In this document: one piece after another, positions 17,366 through 24,075 of the stretch
Layout of the letters: each line of letters starts with the position of its first letter
Numbering within the stretch: the stretch's first letter is position 1
Assembly (NCBI GenBank): GCA_002344785.1
Contig: DDUL01000049.1
Coordinates: 1 to 24,088 of the forward strand
Direction of reading: 5' to 3'
Length of the DNA stretch: 24,088 nt
Source: Bdellovibrionaceae bacterium UBA2339
GTDB lineage: Bacteria; Bdellovibrionota; Bdellovibrionia; Bdellovibrionales; JAMPXM01
Notes under the pieces: generated by a model
Databases searched by the model: none
What the model was told of the DNA's origin: nothing
Seen by the model: the letters and a program-made list of their open reading frames with translations, nothing else
Made by a program: the position numbers and the translations under genes

Positions 17366-17769
17366 CTCTTACCCCCCGATAAGATCTGACAGACTCGATT
17401 CAGCAAAGCCTTGCGGGAGACTTCGCCGCGACCCTGAGCCTCAACTTCGCACGTGGCGAGTCAGGCCCCCCTCACCGAGTTCTCCAATTGGCCGCCACAA
17501 CATCAGCTTTCATGGCTCATTTTTGAGACTTGAAAGCTGGCCGTGAGCCGCTCCCCCCGAAGCTTCAGCACGAAGGAGAACTCGCGTGAGGAGCTGCTGT
17601 CTGACATAGGCAGTTCCGATTTGGAACCAAAAATCTTAAGCACTGATGGAGTTGGAAATTTGCACAATGAGAGGCGATGGATGCGCTGAGCCACTCAGCA
17701 GTTTTCGAGTTTTTTGTCGAAGCAAAGTGTAATTGCCAAGCCGAGTTAGAGACGGCTGGAGTTTTTGAA
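17366..17769. other. Intergenic region without a supported gene
   Basis: About 400 bp between the DUF2203 gene start and the 3' end of the prepilin-like gene. A minus-strand frame (17503-17694) of 63 codons lacks a ribosome binding site and a recognisable motif. A short GTTCC/GGAAC inverted repeat with a 5-nt loop lies near 17610. Promoter elements for the DUF2203-nadE operon should be here, but none is clear by eye. Confidence 0.5.
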
Positions 17770-17788
17770 AAGGGTGCCGCTAACCCTT
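17770..17788 (-). terminator. Weak terminator of the prepilin-like gene
   Basis: On the minus strand AAGGGT and ACCCTT form a 6-bp stem over a 7-nt loop that includes the stop codon (17780-17782), followed by a few T. The T-run is short, so termination efficiency is doubtful. Confidence 0.4.
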
Positions 17789-18706
17789 ATCGCCGGAGTT
17801 CGCCACCTGCATGACCTGTCCACCCACCACGACGACGATGATCACAATGATGATGATGATGAACAGCATGCGGACAAGATTTCCGAAGGCAAAGCCTCCG
17901 GTTCCCTCTACGTTTTGAGACTCTTTCTTTTCCCTCGGCGGAACATATGCGCTGCGTCGCGGGCGAAGTCCACTGCCCGCCTCATTGGTTTTCTTCACTG
18001 TGCCGCTGGCCACAGCCGCCTTGGTCTCCTCGCGGACATACTCTTCACCTTCCATCGTGAAGTTCGTACGCGACCGAGATCGCCGCAAATTGTTGGACGC
18101 GACACTTCGATTTCCCGTCCTCGATGGCTCATCCTCACCGCTGCCACCTGCCATCGCGAGTTCGGACTTACTCAGGTCATCGGCCGATCCCACTTGCGTG
18201 GGTTGATTGCGACGACTGGTTCGCCGCATTCTCGCAATCACACTTTGCCCGCCGCCACTTGTGCCGCTGCTCACGGTCTCTGTGTTTCCATCACTCGAAG
18301 AGCCCGAACCACTTCCGCTATTGGATGTGGTTTCAGTTCCACCGCCGCCGCGATTGCCACCGCCATCTTCACCGTTGCCGCCGCCGTCGCTGCCGTCTCC
18401 GCCTCCACCGCCCGTGATCACATCTTTTCCCGCCTCGGGATCGAAGGCGGCCTGCTTGTCTTTGCAAACTGAGCCGGTGCCGGGCAGCTCGCCGGTTTCC
18501 AGAAGACAGCGATAATATCCGCCATACAAATCGACGGTGTACGCGCGAAAAGATGAGTTGAACTTCGCCACCAATCCAAGAATCACGGCGACGAGAATGA
18601 TGAGCAGGAGAATGATTTCAAGCGTAGCTTGGCCTCGACGACCCAAGCTTGAGCGCCCTGTATTCCGATGAGGCGTGCAAAGGCCCGACCTGAATCCAGG
18701 TCGCAT
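17780..18706 (-). CDS. Prepilin-like protein with Gly/Ser-rich middle and C-terminal membrane helix
   Basis: The 308-residue product has a type IV prepilin signature near its N-terminus: RRGQATLEIILLLIILVAV, with a predicted cleavage after G25 and glutamate at +5 (E30), as in TadE/TadF or Flp-type proteins. A Cys-containing segment (YYRCLLETGELPGTGSVC) follows. Next come a long low-complexity region rich in Gly, Ser, Asp and Thr (about 95-155), a basic and polar stretch, and a very hydrophobic helix near the C-terminus (MLFIIIIIVIIVVVVGG). No domain beyond the prepilin start is recognised. The ATG at 18706 is preferred because GAGG lies 8-10 nt upstream. A GTG at 18754 or a TTG just before the RRG motif are alternatives. 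It lies near the Tad operon but on the opposite strand. Confidence 0.7.
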   Translation of the reverse strand: MRPGFRSGLCTPHRNTGRSSLGRRGQATLEIILLLIILVAVILGLVAKFNSSFRAYTVDLYGGYYRCLLETGELPGTGSVCKDKQAAFDPEAGKDVITGGGGGDGSDGGGNGEDGGGNRGGGGTETTSNSGSGSGSSSDGNTETVSSGTSGGGQSVIARMRRTSRRNQPTQVGSADDLSKSELAMAGGSGEDEPSRTGNRSVASNNLRRSRSRTNFTMEGEEYVREETKAAVASGTVKKTNEAGSGLRPRRSAYVPPREKKESQNVEGTGGFAFGNLVRMLFIIIIIVIIVVVVGGQVMQVANSGDKG

Positions 18707-18732
18707 GCCCCAACCTCGAAAAAACCAACATC

Positions 18733-18745
18733 TTGGGATTCCCAA
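18733..18745. promoter_or_regulatory. Perfect palindrome in the divergent promoter region
   Basis: TTGGGA-T-TCCCAA is a 13-bp inverted repeat located 15 bp upstream of the -10 element of the TPR gene and 27 bp upstream of the ATG of the divergent prepilin-like gene. It occupies the -35 region of the TPR promoter, as expected for an operator. Confidence 0.45.
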
Positions 18746-18760
18746 AATGCACACTCCGCT

Positions 18761-18766
18761 TACAAT
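18761..18766 (+). promoter_or_regulatory. -10 element of the secreted TPR protein gene
   Basis: TACAAT (5/6 match to TATAAT) ends 6 nt before the ATG at 18773, and no Shine-Dalgarno is present. A leaderless transcript is the simplest reading. No good -35 is seen at 16-18 bp. Confidence 0.45.
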
Positions 18767-18772
18767 ATCTCT

Positions 18773-19903
18773 ATGAGACGTTTCGGAATCTCTCGAGATC
18801 GACTCAAGGACCTTCGTCCAAAACTGACACGCTTTGCGGTAGCCCTGCTACTCGCACTCTCAAGCACGTCGGCCTTGTCTCAAAACGATACGGGTGCCGA
18901 CGAGGATCTCGACGAGCGCCTCACACCGCGCGCGACGGCCAAGCCTGGGCAAGAAAAAATTCCGGTGAGTGACTTGCTTTCCATCGCCTCGGCGCAAGAG
19001 AAAAAGTCCGACTGGTTGGGAGTGATCGAGACACTGGAGCCGCATCAAGATCGCTTGGACAAACGCGGCTTGATGGCGCTGGCTAAGGCCTACGCGCAAA
19101 TGAAGCGCAACAACAGCGAACAGCAAGTATGGACACTCGCTCTTGCTAGGCATCCCAAGGACGCATCTCTGCAAACTCAATACGCCGCTTCACTCGTGCG
19201 CGCGCGAAAATTTCCTGAAGGAATCGCCGCCTATTACAAGGCGATTGAATTCAATCGCAAGTATGTACCGGCCTATGATGGCCTCATCGACGTTTTGATT
19301 TCGACGGGTTCCAACGAAGAGGCGCGCAACATCATCACCGACGCCAATAAGCGATTGGGCGTTCGCCCGAAATGGCTGAACGCGCTTTGTGGTCTGTACG
19401 CCAAGGATTCTTTCTTCGACAAAGCCATAGAGACTTGCCGCAAAGCCATGGAGAGAGATCCAGATCATGACTTGAATCCCGTCCACCTCGCGCTTTCCTA
19501 TCGCGATCAAGGTGAAGTCGAAAAGGCGCGACGGATCCTGGAGCTGGCTGCTTCGCGCATGCCCAAAGGCAGTATCGTGCGCACGCGTTTGGCGGATTAT
19601 CACTATGAGAAAAGATCTTTTGTCGACGCCCGCAAGTGGTATCTCGAGGCCACGCAGGTTGATCCGAAGAACGTCGAGGCACTTTTAGGACTCGGCAATT
19701 CCTCAACGGAACTGCAAAAGTTCGAAGAGGCTCTGCAGGCCTTCACGCGCGCTTGTGAACTGGATCGCTACACGCGTCGCCACTTTCAAGCGGCATTAGG
19801 TAAGGTGAAAGTGCGGCGCGACGCTGTCATGCAGACAAAGTTTGAAGATGCGATCTTCAAACACTGCCAACCGACACGCGGTGAAAACCCCTTCAGTCTT
19901 TGA
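18773..19903 (+). CDS. Secreted TPR-repeat protein
   Basis: The 376-residue protein begins with a basic n-region (MRRFGISRDRLKDLRPKLTR) and a hydrophobic core (FAVALLLALSSTSALS), a Sec signal peptide probably cleaved near residue 36. The rest is mainly helical tetratricopeptide repeats, such as RKFPEGIAAYYKAIEFNRKY and VEALLGLGNSSTELQKFEEA. TPR proteins act as protein-binding scaffolds. In Tad loci a TPR lipoprotein (TadD) is needed for pilus assembly. This one has no lipobox and is separated from the Tad operon by a minus-strand gene, so a TadD role is only a guess. The ATG at 18773 was chosen because it begins a good signal peptide and follows a -10-like TACAAT. Confidence 0.75.
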   Translation: MRRFGISRDRLKDLRPKLTRFAVALLLALSSTSALSQNDTGADEDLDERLTPRATAKPGQEKIPVSDLLSIASAQEKKSDWLGVIETLEPHQDRLDKRGLMALAKAYAQMKRNNSEQQVWTLALARHPKDASLQTQYAASLVRARKFPEGIAAYYKAIEFNRKYVPAYDGLIDVLISTGSNEEARNIITDANKRLGVRPKWLNALCGLYAKDSFFDKAIETCRKAMERDPDHDLNPVHLALSYRDQGEVEKARRILELAASRMPKGSIVRTRLADYHYEKRSFVDARKWYLEATQVDPKNVEALLGLGNSSTELQKFEEALQAFTRACELDRYTRRHFQAALGKVKVRRDAVMQTKFEDAIFKHCQPTRGENPFSL

Positions 19904-19929
19904 TTGTCCGGTTGAGAATTCCCACAACT

Positions 19930-20412
19930 TTAAAAGTGACGTCGAACTTCGCCTTGAAGCTCAAGCGTGCTCGCTCTCAGGCTGGTTCGCGTAGCCTTCG
20001 CTGGGCCTTGCAAACTTTCCGCGGCCTTGCTGAGAGCTTGGAGTGGGCCACTGATGAATGCCACGGCACCGGCGGTGCCTGCGCGCTTGATGCGAATCTC
20101 GACGATGTGAAACTGACTTTCGATGGCTCGATTCGCATAAGCAATGAGTGCCTGAAGTGAAGCGGCCTCGACAATTTGAATGGCGTCATGTGAAGGCGGG
20201 ATCGGCTCCGCGAGCGAAAACAGCGCTTTCACCACCGCCTCATGCACTTCAAAAAGATTCTCATTTGCTTTTTGATCCTCGGACTCAGCTTCGACGATCG
20301 CGACCCCGCCGTTTGCCGTAGCGGAAACGTCGAGCCAAGTTCCGCCGACTGAGGCGGCCTTCTCATAGGCTTCACCCAAAGTGGCGGTTTCGAAAATCCA
20401 GATTCGCTTCAT
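19930..20412 (-). CDS. Protein with two BMC-like repeats (tentative)
   Basis: This 160-residue protein is not firmly recognised. It seems to contain two related alpha/beta units. The second (about 77-135) reads like a bacterial microcompartment (BMC) domain: AIQIVEAASLQALIAYANRA, an amphipathic stretch, then a glycine turn (KRAGTAGAVAFISG) and LQALSKAAESL, which parallels the typical A-x-G-x-x-E...G-x-V-x-V-x-x-x-G-D-V pattern. The first unit (about 4-47, IWIFETATLGEAYEKAASVG and GGVAIVEAE) is more degenerate. No microcompartment enzyme or other shell gene is in the window. The ATG at 20412 is preferred because AAAGG lies about 10 nt upstream; the ATG at 20421 is only 1 nt from it. The 3' end faces the TPR gene, 26 bp away. 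Confidence 0.6.
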   Translation of the reverse strand: MKRIWIFETATLGEAYEKAASVGGTWLDVSATANGGVAIVEAESEDQKANENLFEVHEAVVKALFSLAEPIPPSHDAIQIVEAASLQALIAYANRAIESQFHIVEIRIKRAGTAGAVAFISGPLQALSKAAESLQGPAKATRTSLRASTLELQGEVRRHF

Positions 20413-20627
20413 TTCTGACATACCTTTGTATCAATTTGAGACACCACTTAAGTCAAACGAGCATCGGCAGGACGGGTCTAAGGCGGATTGAATTGGCCCG
20501 ATTTATCCCCATCGCAAACTCATGGCATCTGAGAATGAATGCGGCTTCGGGTGATGGATTTCAGAGTCATAAACCCCACTTCCTTCGGAAAATTAAGAGC
20601 CTAGCCTCACTCCAACCGTCTCGATGC

Positions 20628-20636
20628 TGCTAATAT
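20628..20636 (+). promoter_or_regulatory. Candidate promoter of the Tad operon
   Basis: TGCTAATAT is an extended -10-like element (TGn plus TAATAT) within an AT-rich stretch (TAATATATAG). No clear -35 is seen. It would give a leader of roughly 200 nt before the flp pilin gene. Confidence 0.3.
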
Positions 20637-20761
20637 ATAGAGAGAGCTAAGATTTCGATCCCACTCGTCCGTGAGTTCTAGCCCAGGGATCAGACGCGAA
20701 AACTCGAACCGAGCCTCGGCCTTTGTCGAGCCCACTCGATCCTTCAGGCTTGAGCAGGTCG

Positions 20762-20783
20762 GGCTTTGAACTCGGCCAAAGCC
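20762..20783 (+). promoter_or_regulatory. Hairpin in the leader of the Tad operon
   Basis: GGCTTTG (20762-20768) and CAAAGCC (20777-20783) form a perfect 7-bp stem over an 8-nt loop, about 60 nt before the pilin start. No T-run follows, so it is more likely a stabilising or regulatory leader structure than a terminator. Confidence 0.4.
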
Positions 20784-20844
20784 TCAACTCGCGTCCCTAA
20801 AAATCCGATAAGTGATTGAGGAACTCAAAACCGGAGGGGGAGAT

Positions 20845-21033
20845 ATGTCCTTCTATCAACGTCTCAAGTCGATTTGGAAAGATGAGTCCGCGCAAGGTTC
20901 ATTGGAGCTGATCTTGATTTTGATCGCTCTGGTATCCGTTGCGTTGATTTTCAAAGACCGCATCAAAGAATTTGTCTCGGGCAACTTGGACAAACTCGGC
21001 GGCGGACTTCAGCAGTTTAACGTTGAGAAGTAA
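20845..21033 (+). CDS. flp: Flp-type type IVb pilin
   Basis: The 62-residue protein has the size and plan of a Flp major pilin: a short charged leader (MSFYQRLKSIWKDESA), a hydrophobic helix (LELILILIALVSVALIF) and a short polar tail ending GGGLQQFNVEK. The prepilin motif reads ESAQGSLELI. With cleavage after A16 the glutamate (E21) is at +5, the canonical position; cleavage after G18 would put it at +3. The ATG is preceded by GGAGGGGGAG, one of the strongest ribosome binding sites in the window, consistent with a highly expressed pilin. It is the first gene of the Tad operon and is separated from the rest by two RNA hairpins. Confidence 0.87.
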   Translation: MSFYQRLKSIWKDESAQGSLELILILIALVSVALIFKDRIKEFVSGNLDKLGGGLQQFNVEK

Positions 21034-21041
21034 CTCCGGAG

Positions 21042-21092
21042 GCGAGCCACGGCTCGTGATCGGCGAGCCGGTGACTTGAAGGAGTCGCCGGC
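21042..21092 (+). promoter_or_regulatory. Two hairpins between the flp pilin and downstream Tad genes
   Basis: The first stem is GCGAGC/GCTCG(T) at 21042-21057. The second is a 10-bp stem with one G-U pair, GCCGGTGACT (21067-21076) with AGTCGCCGGC (21083-21092), over the loop TGAAGG. No T-run follows, so transcription can continue. Such hairpins can protect the pilin message or attenuate the downstream genes. Confidence 0.6.
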
Positions 21093-21126
21093 AAAAGCTT
21101 TTCAACATTTAAAGTGAGGTTGTGCG

Positions 21127-21354
21127 ATGACATTGGAAGTCACCTTGCTACTCAGCATGTTCGCGCTGATTTTGGGCGGTGCTTTCTTTGGCGAAAACGG
21201 GCCAATGAAGGTGTTCCAAAGCTCAGGGCCACGCTTGGGTGCGCGCATCGAGAGACATCTCGATACGGGTCGAGACTTCAACAACGGACCCGGCACCAAG
21301 AATCGTTGGGCCGCGCCCCCGACACAAGCACCGACCGGAAGGTTAGCGCCATGA
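21127..21354 (+). CDS. Small membrane protein resembling a processed pilin N-terminus
   Basis: The 75-residue protein starts MTLEVTLLLSMFALILGGAF, a hydrophobic helix with glutamate at position 4, then a polar tail with several Arg and Pro. The start resembles the mature N-terminus of Flp/TadE-like proteins (SLELILI, ATLEIIL) but without any leader. An in-frame stop at 21115-21117, with no start codon between it and 21127, excludes a longer form. GAGG precedes the ATG. The stop codon overlaps the start of the prepilin peptidase gene (ATGA), so translation is coupled. The family is not recognised; an accessory Tad component is likely from context. Confidence 0.72.
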   Translation: MTLEVTLLLSMFALILGGAFFGENGPMKVFQSSGPRLGARIERHLDTGRDFNNGPGTKNRWAAPPTQAPTGRLAP

Positions 21355-21839
21355 TCTTGTCGTTGGCCGCCACCACAACTTTTGGGTGGGCCGTGTGGGA
21401 GGATTTGCGCACCCGCAAATTCTCCAATCGCAGTTTTTTGATCATCAGTGCCTGCGCTCTGATTTTGGCAGTCACCATTCAGCGCGCGGACTTTTGGCAT
21501 TTTGGCTTGGTGGGATTCTTATCGGGCTTCGCCCTTTTGCTTCCCCTTGTGATTCTGAAAATCGTCGGCGGAGGAGATCTCAAGCTGATGGCGGCCGCAG
21601 GCTTGCTGATCGGCTGGAACGGTGTCTTTTGGACCGTCGCCTACGGCATGATTTGGGCCGCGATCTTCGGTCTCTATCAAGTCTTCGCACGCGGAGAGTT
21701 CAAACAACTCACGCAGAATCTTTCGCAAATGGCGACAACCCGAAGCTCTGCGGGAATTGAGCTTCACAAACTGCCCTTCACCGTGCCCTTGCTTCTCGGT
21801 TGGCTCACACACGCGACTTTGGAGGGACTATGGCGCTGA
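21351..21839 (+). CDS. tadV: Prepilin peptidase TadV/CpaA
   Basis: This type A24 aspartic membrane peptidase removes the leader of Flp and TadE/TadF-like prepilins. The 162-residue length fits the short Tad-type enzymes, which lack the methyltransferase domain. The two catalytic aspartates are visible: D18 in VWEDLRTRKFSN and D76 in GGGDLKL. About five hydrophobic helices span the chain. The start codon overlaps the stop of the preceding small gene (ATGA), and its 3' end overlaps the next gene by 10 bp, so translation is coupled through the operon. The substrates are probably the five G/A-xxxx-E/D proteins encoded nearby. Confidence 0.9.
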   Translation: MILSLAATTTFGWAVWEDLRTRKFSNRSFLIISACALILAVTIQRADFWHFGLVGFLSGFALLLPLVILKIVGGGDLKLMAAAGLLIGWNGVFWTVAYGMIWAAIFGLYQVFARGEFKQLTQNLSQMATTRSSAGIELHKLPFTVPLLLGWLTHATLEGLWR

Positions 21840-22090
21840 AGTCGAAGTCACTTCGCTCAAAGCGCGGCGTCGCCACCATGGAAGCCGTGCTTCTCATGAT
21901 CATTTTCACTTCGGTCGCATTGATGTTTTCAAATCGCGCGACGGAACGCGGCTATATGCGCGACATCGTGCAAGGGCCTTGGTCGCCGATCCGAGGCATG
22001 ATCGAAGACGGTGTGTGGCAACGCCACAACGCCAGCAAGACGGGACATCCGAATAACTTTTCGCGAAGGCAATCGACACAACCACCGTGA
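21830..22090 (+). CDS. Small prepilin-like (TadE/TadF-type) protein
   Basis: The 86-residue protein has a basic leader (MALKSKSLRSKRG), a predicted cleavage after G13 with glutamate at +5 (VATME), and a hydrophobic helix (AVLLMIIFTSVALMF). The polar tail of about 50 residues has no recognised domain. GGAGG lies just before the ATG, and the gene overlaps tadV by 10 bp. It is probably a minor pilin or pseudopilin of the Tad apparatus. The tail is too short for a full TadE. Confidence 0.78.
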   Translation: MALKSKSLRSKRGVATMEAVLLMIIFTSVALMFSNRATERGYMRDIVQGPWSPIRGMIEDGVWQRHNASKTGHPNNFSRRQSTQPP

Positions 22091-22097
22091 GGAAAGC

Positions 22098-22766
22098 ATG
22101 AGTCGTCCGTGGGGGATTCAAAATCGACGCTCCAGCATTCTGCGCAATCAGCGCGGCGTGCTCACGCTCGATTTTATCTTTGCACTTATGATGACCATGG
22201 GCCTTTCGCTGGTGTTCCTCGCCATCTGCTTCACGCTTTCCATGGTCGAGATCGGCCAGTACGTCACCTTCTCCGCCGCGCGCGCATCTTGGGCGGCTCA
22301 TCAAAATCGCGACAAGCAACTCGATCTGGGTCGCCGCAAGTATCAAGAGCTGCGCATGAATCCGGCTCTGCGTGGAATTCTTAGCAAACAGTGGATTCGT
22401 TTTGGCCAGATCGACTTTGGCGATCCCATGCGTGGCCACAATGACGACTACCCGGGCTCCGGCCAAGACAACAACGCGGCCAATGACAATGAAACTTTCA
22501 TCGGCGCTCGCATGCGCTTTGAATCCACCGTTCTCGACTTCAATCTGCCGCTTCTCGGCGACTCGCAAGACGATGACTCCACAGGCGTCGCCAACATCCA
22601 ATCGTTCTTGGGTCGCGAGGTCACGACGGACGAGTGTAACAACAACTTCAACGCTCAACGCTGGCAAAACATTCTGAGCATGCAAGCGCAAGGCGCTGGA
22701 CAGGTTTACAACGGCGCAAGCGGCGTGGCGCAGCCGCCCGCGCAACTCACGGATAATGGGTGTTGA
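22098..22766 (+). CDS. TadE/TadF-like minor prepilin
   Basis: The 222-residue protein carries a basic leader ending NQRG, cleavage predicted after G20, and an acidic residue at +5 (VLTLD, Asp rather than Glu). A long hydrophobic helix (FIFALMMTMGLSLVFLAICF) follows. The soluble part starts with EIGQYVTFSAARASWAAH, the kind of alpha-helical stretch seen in TadE-like proteins, and is otherwise polar, rich in Asn and Asp, and ends in Cys. GAGGAAA precedes the ATG at 22098, chosen over an earlier frame start inside the upstream gene. It is likely a minor pilin of the Tad apparatus. Confidence 0.8.
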   Translation: MSRPWGIQNRRSSILRNQRGVLTLDFIFALMMTMGLSLVFLAICFTLSMVEIGQYVTFSAARASWAAHQNRDKQLDLGRRKYQELRMNPALRGILSKQWIRFGQIDFGDPMRGHNDDYPGSGQDNNAANDNETFIGARMRFESTVLDFNLPLLGDSQDDDSTGVANIQSFLGREVTTDECNNNFNAQRWQNILSMQAQGAGQVYNGASGVAQPPAQLTDNGC

Positions 22767-22767
22767 G

Positions 22768-23271
22768 ATGAAATCCAATCAACGCTTCAAATCCAGAATG
22801 AGTCGACAACGTGGCTTCGCGACAATTGAAGCGATTCCCGTGCTGCTCGTCTTTGTGATCTTGCTGGCTTATTCCTTTGGCATGTTCGGCGTCATCCACA
22901 CCGGAATTCTCAATTCGATTTCGGCGCGCAACTATGCCTTTGAGACTTTCCGCAACCGCTCCAATGTCACTTACTTCCGCGACAATCGAGACTCATCATT
23001 CTTCTCTTATCGCGCGGTGGGAACACGTATCCACGGCACAACCGGTGAAGGCTTCCAGCGCACCAACACCGACTTCCGCGCCACGGAGAGGTCGTTGCGC
23101 GTGGGCTTCGGCGATTTGCAGCCCGACGGCTCGCGCAACAACATCAATCTTCATAATGAACTGATCTACGAACAAATCCAGGACGGAGTCGAGAACAATG
23201 CGGTCGGCGTGAGCCCTGTCTGGGTGAAAACCCAGTATGGCATGTGCATCAACGCCGCGTGTGGGGACTAA
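22768..23271 (+). CDS. TadE/TadF-like minor prepilin
   Basis: The 167-residue protein has the leader MKSNQRFKSRMSRQRG, cleavage predicted after G16, and glutamate at +5 (FATIE). The hydrophobic helix (AIPVLLVFVILLAYSFGMFG) is followed by ILNSISARNYAFETFRNRSN, similar in plan to the preceding gene product. The C-terminus has two Cys (MCINAACGD). The ATG at 22768 lies 1 nt after the stop of the previous gene. An ATG at 22756 in the same frame would overlap that gene by 11 bp; neither has a clear Shine-Dalgarno, so the start is uncertain by four codons. It is probably a minor pilin of the same complex. Confidence 0.8.
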   Translation: MKSNQRFKSRMSRQRGFATIEAIPVLLVFVILLAYSFGMFGVIHTGILNSISARNYAFETFRNRSNVTYFRDNRDSSFFSYRAVGTRIHGTTGEGFQRTNTDFRATERSLRVGFGDLQPDGSRNNINLHNELIYEQIQDGVENNAVGVSPVWVKTQYGMCINAACGD

Positions 23272-23285
23272 AGGGGAACGTTATC

Positions 23286-24075
23286 ATGGGCAACAACGAG
23301 ACGCGCACATTATGGATCTCGGTCATGGTCGCACTGTTTGCGATGTTCATGCTGTATTCATGGTCGGAGAGCCACAAAGATCAGCTCGCCGCGAAGTACG
23401 GCACAGTTCAACGCGTGGTCGTCGCGGCGAAGGACATCGAGGAGATGGCCGACATTGATGAATCTATGCTCGAGATCAAAGAGTTGCCGAAAGACTTCGT
23501 GCAGCCCGACGCGATTTTGGAAGCTGACACCGCTATTGGCCAAGTCGCTGCCGCTCCGATCAAGAAGGGCGAGCAAGTCTTGCAGACCAAGCTCCTGCTC
23601 CCAGGACCAGACACTGGCTTATCCTCGGAGATCTCACCTGGAAAGCGCGCCATCACGATGCCGATCGATGACATGCGCGGCGTATCGCGTTTGCTACGTC
23701 CCGGTGATCGCATCGATATCGTCGCCGCCGTCGACTACGGTAAAGCCGCTGAACAGCGCCGCGAAATTCGCACCATTCTTCAGGATGTCGTGGTCCTCGC
23801 AACAGGCGTGAATGTGGTGAACAAGATTCCGCGACGCCTGGAGCTCGACGCCAACGGCAAGAGCATCATGCGCGTGAATCTCAGTGCAACAGTGAACTTC
23901 ACAAGCATCACGGTCGAAGTGAAGCCCGAAGAGGCCCAGCAGCTGGTTTACATTCTGTCGACAGCGCCGGGATCGCTCTTCACCATTCTTCGACATCCGA
24001 ACGACCGCCAGCAGGCGCCTTTGCGCACAACTGTGGTCGAAGATCTCTTAGGCAAACCCGCACTTTTGCGCGCAC
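23286..24075 (+). CDS. cpaB: Tad pilus assembly protein CpaB/RcpC, truncated by contig end
   Basis: The frame is open from the ATG at 23286 to the end of the window, with about 263 genuine codons. It begins with a transmembrane anchor (TLWISVMVALFAMFMLYSW). A SAF domain (about 43-105, RVVVAAKDIEEMADIDESML and IGQVAAAPIKKGEQVL) and an RcpC-type domain (from about 121, RAITMPIDDMRGVSRLLRPGDRIDIVAAV) follow. CpaB/RcpC is a periplasmic component of the Tad secretion system linked to the secretin. AAGGGGAA lies upstream of the ATG. The secretin and ATPase genes usually follow and are expected beyond the contig. The last codons (QIGR) come partly from adapter sequence and should be ignored. Confidence 0.9.

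Larger units (their letters stand above)
20422..20844 (+). other. Long upstream region and leader of the Tad operon
   Basis: About 420 bp lack a supported gene. The region probably holds the promoters of the BMC-like gene (minus) and of the Tad operon (plus). It contains a candidate extended -10 at 20628-20636 and a stem GGCTTTG/CAAAGCC at 20762-20783. The octamer ACTCGGCC occurs at the hairpin loop, and CTCGGCC recurs near 20715. A strong ribosome binding site GGAGGGGGAG (20833-20842) ends the leader. Confidence 0.5.

Noticed and set aside
17503..17694. Possible 63-residue minus-strand gene upstream of DUF2203
   Set aside because: No ribosome binding site or family resemblance; length is within chance expectation.
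20522..20537. Sigma-54-like TGGCAT...AATGC upstream of the Tad operon
   Set aside because: The GG to GC spacing is one base off and the -12 half does not match TTGC.
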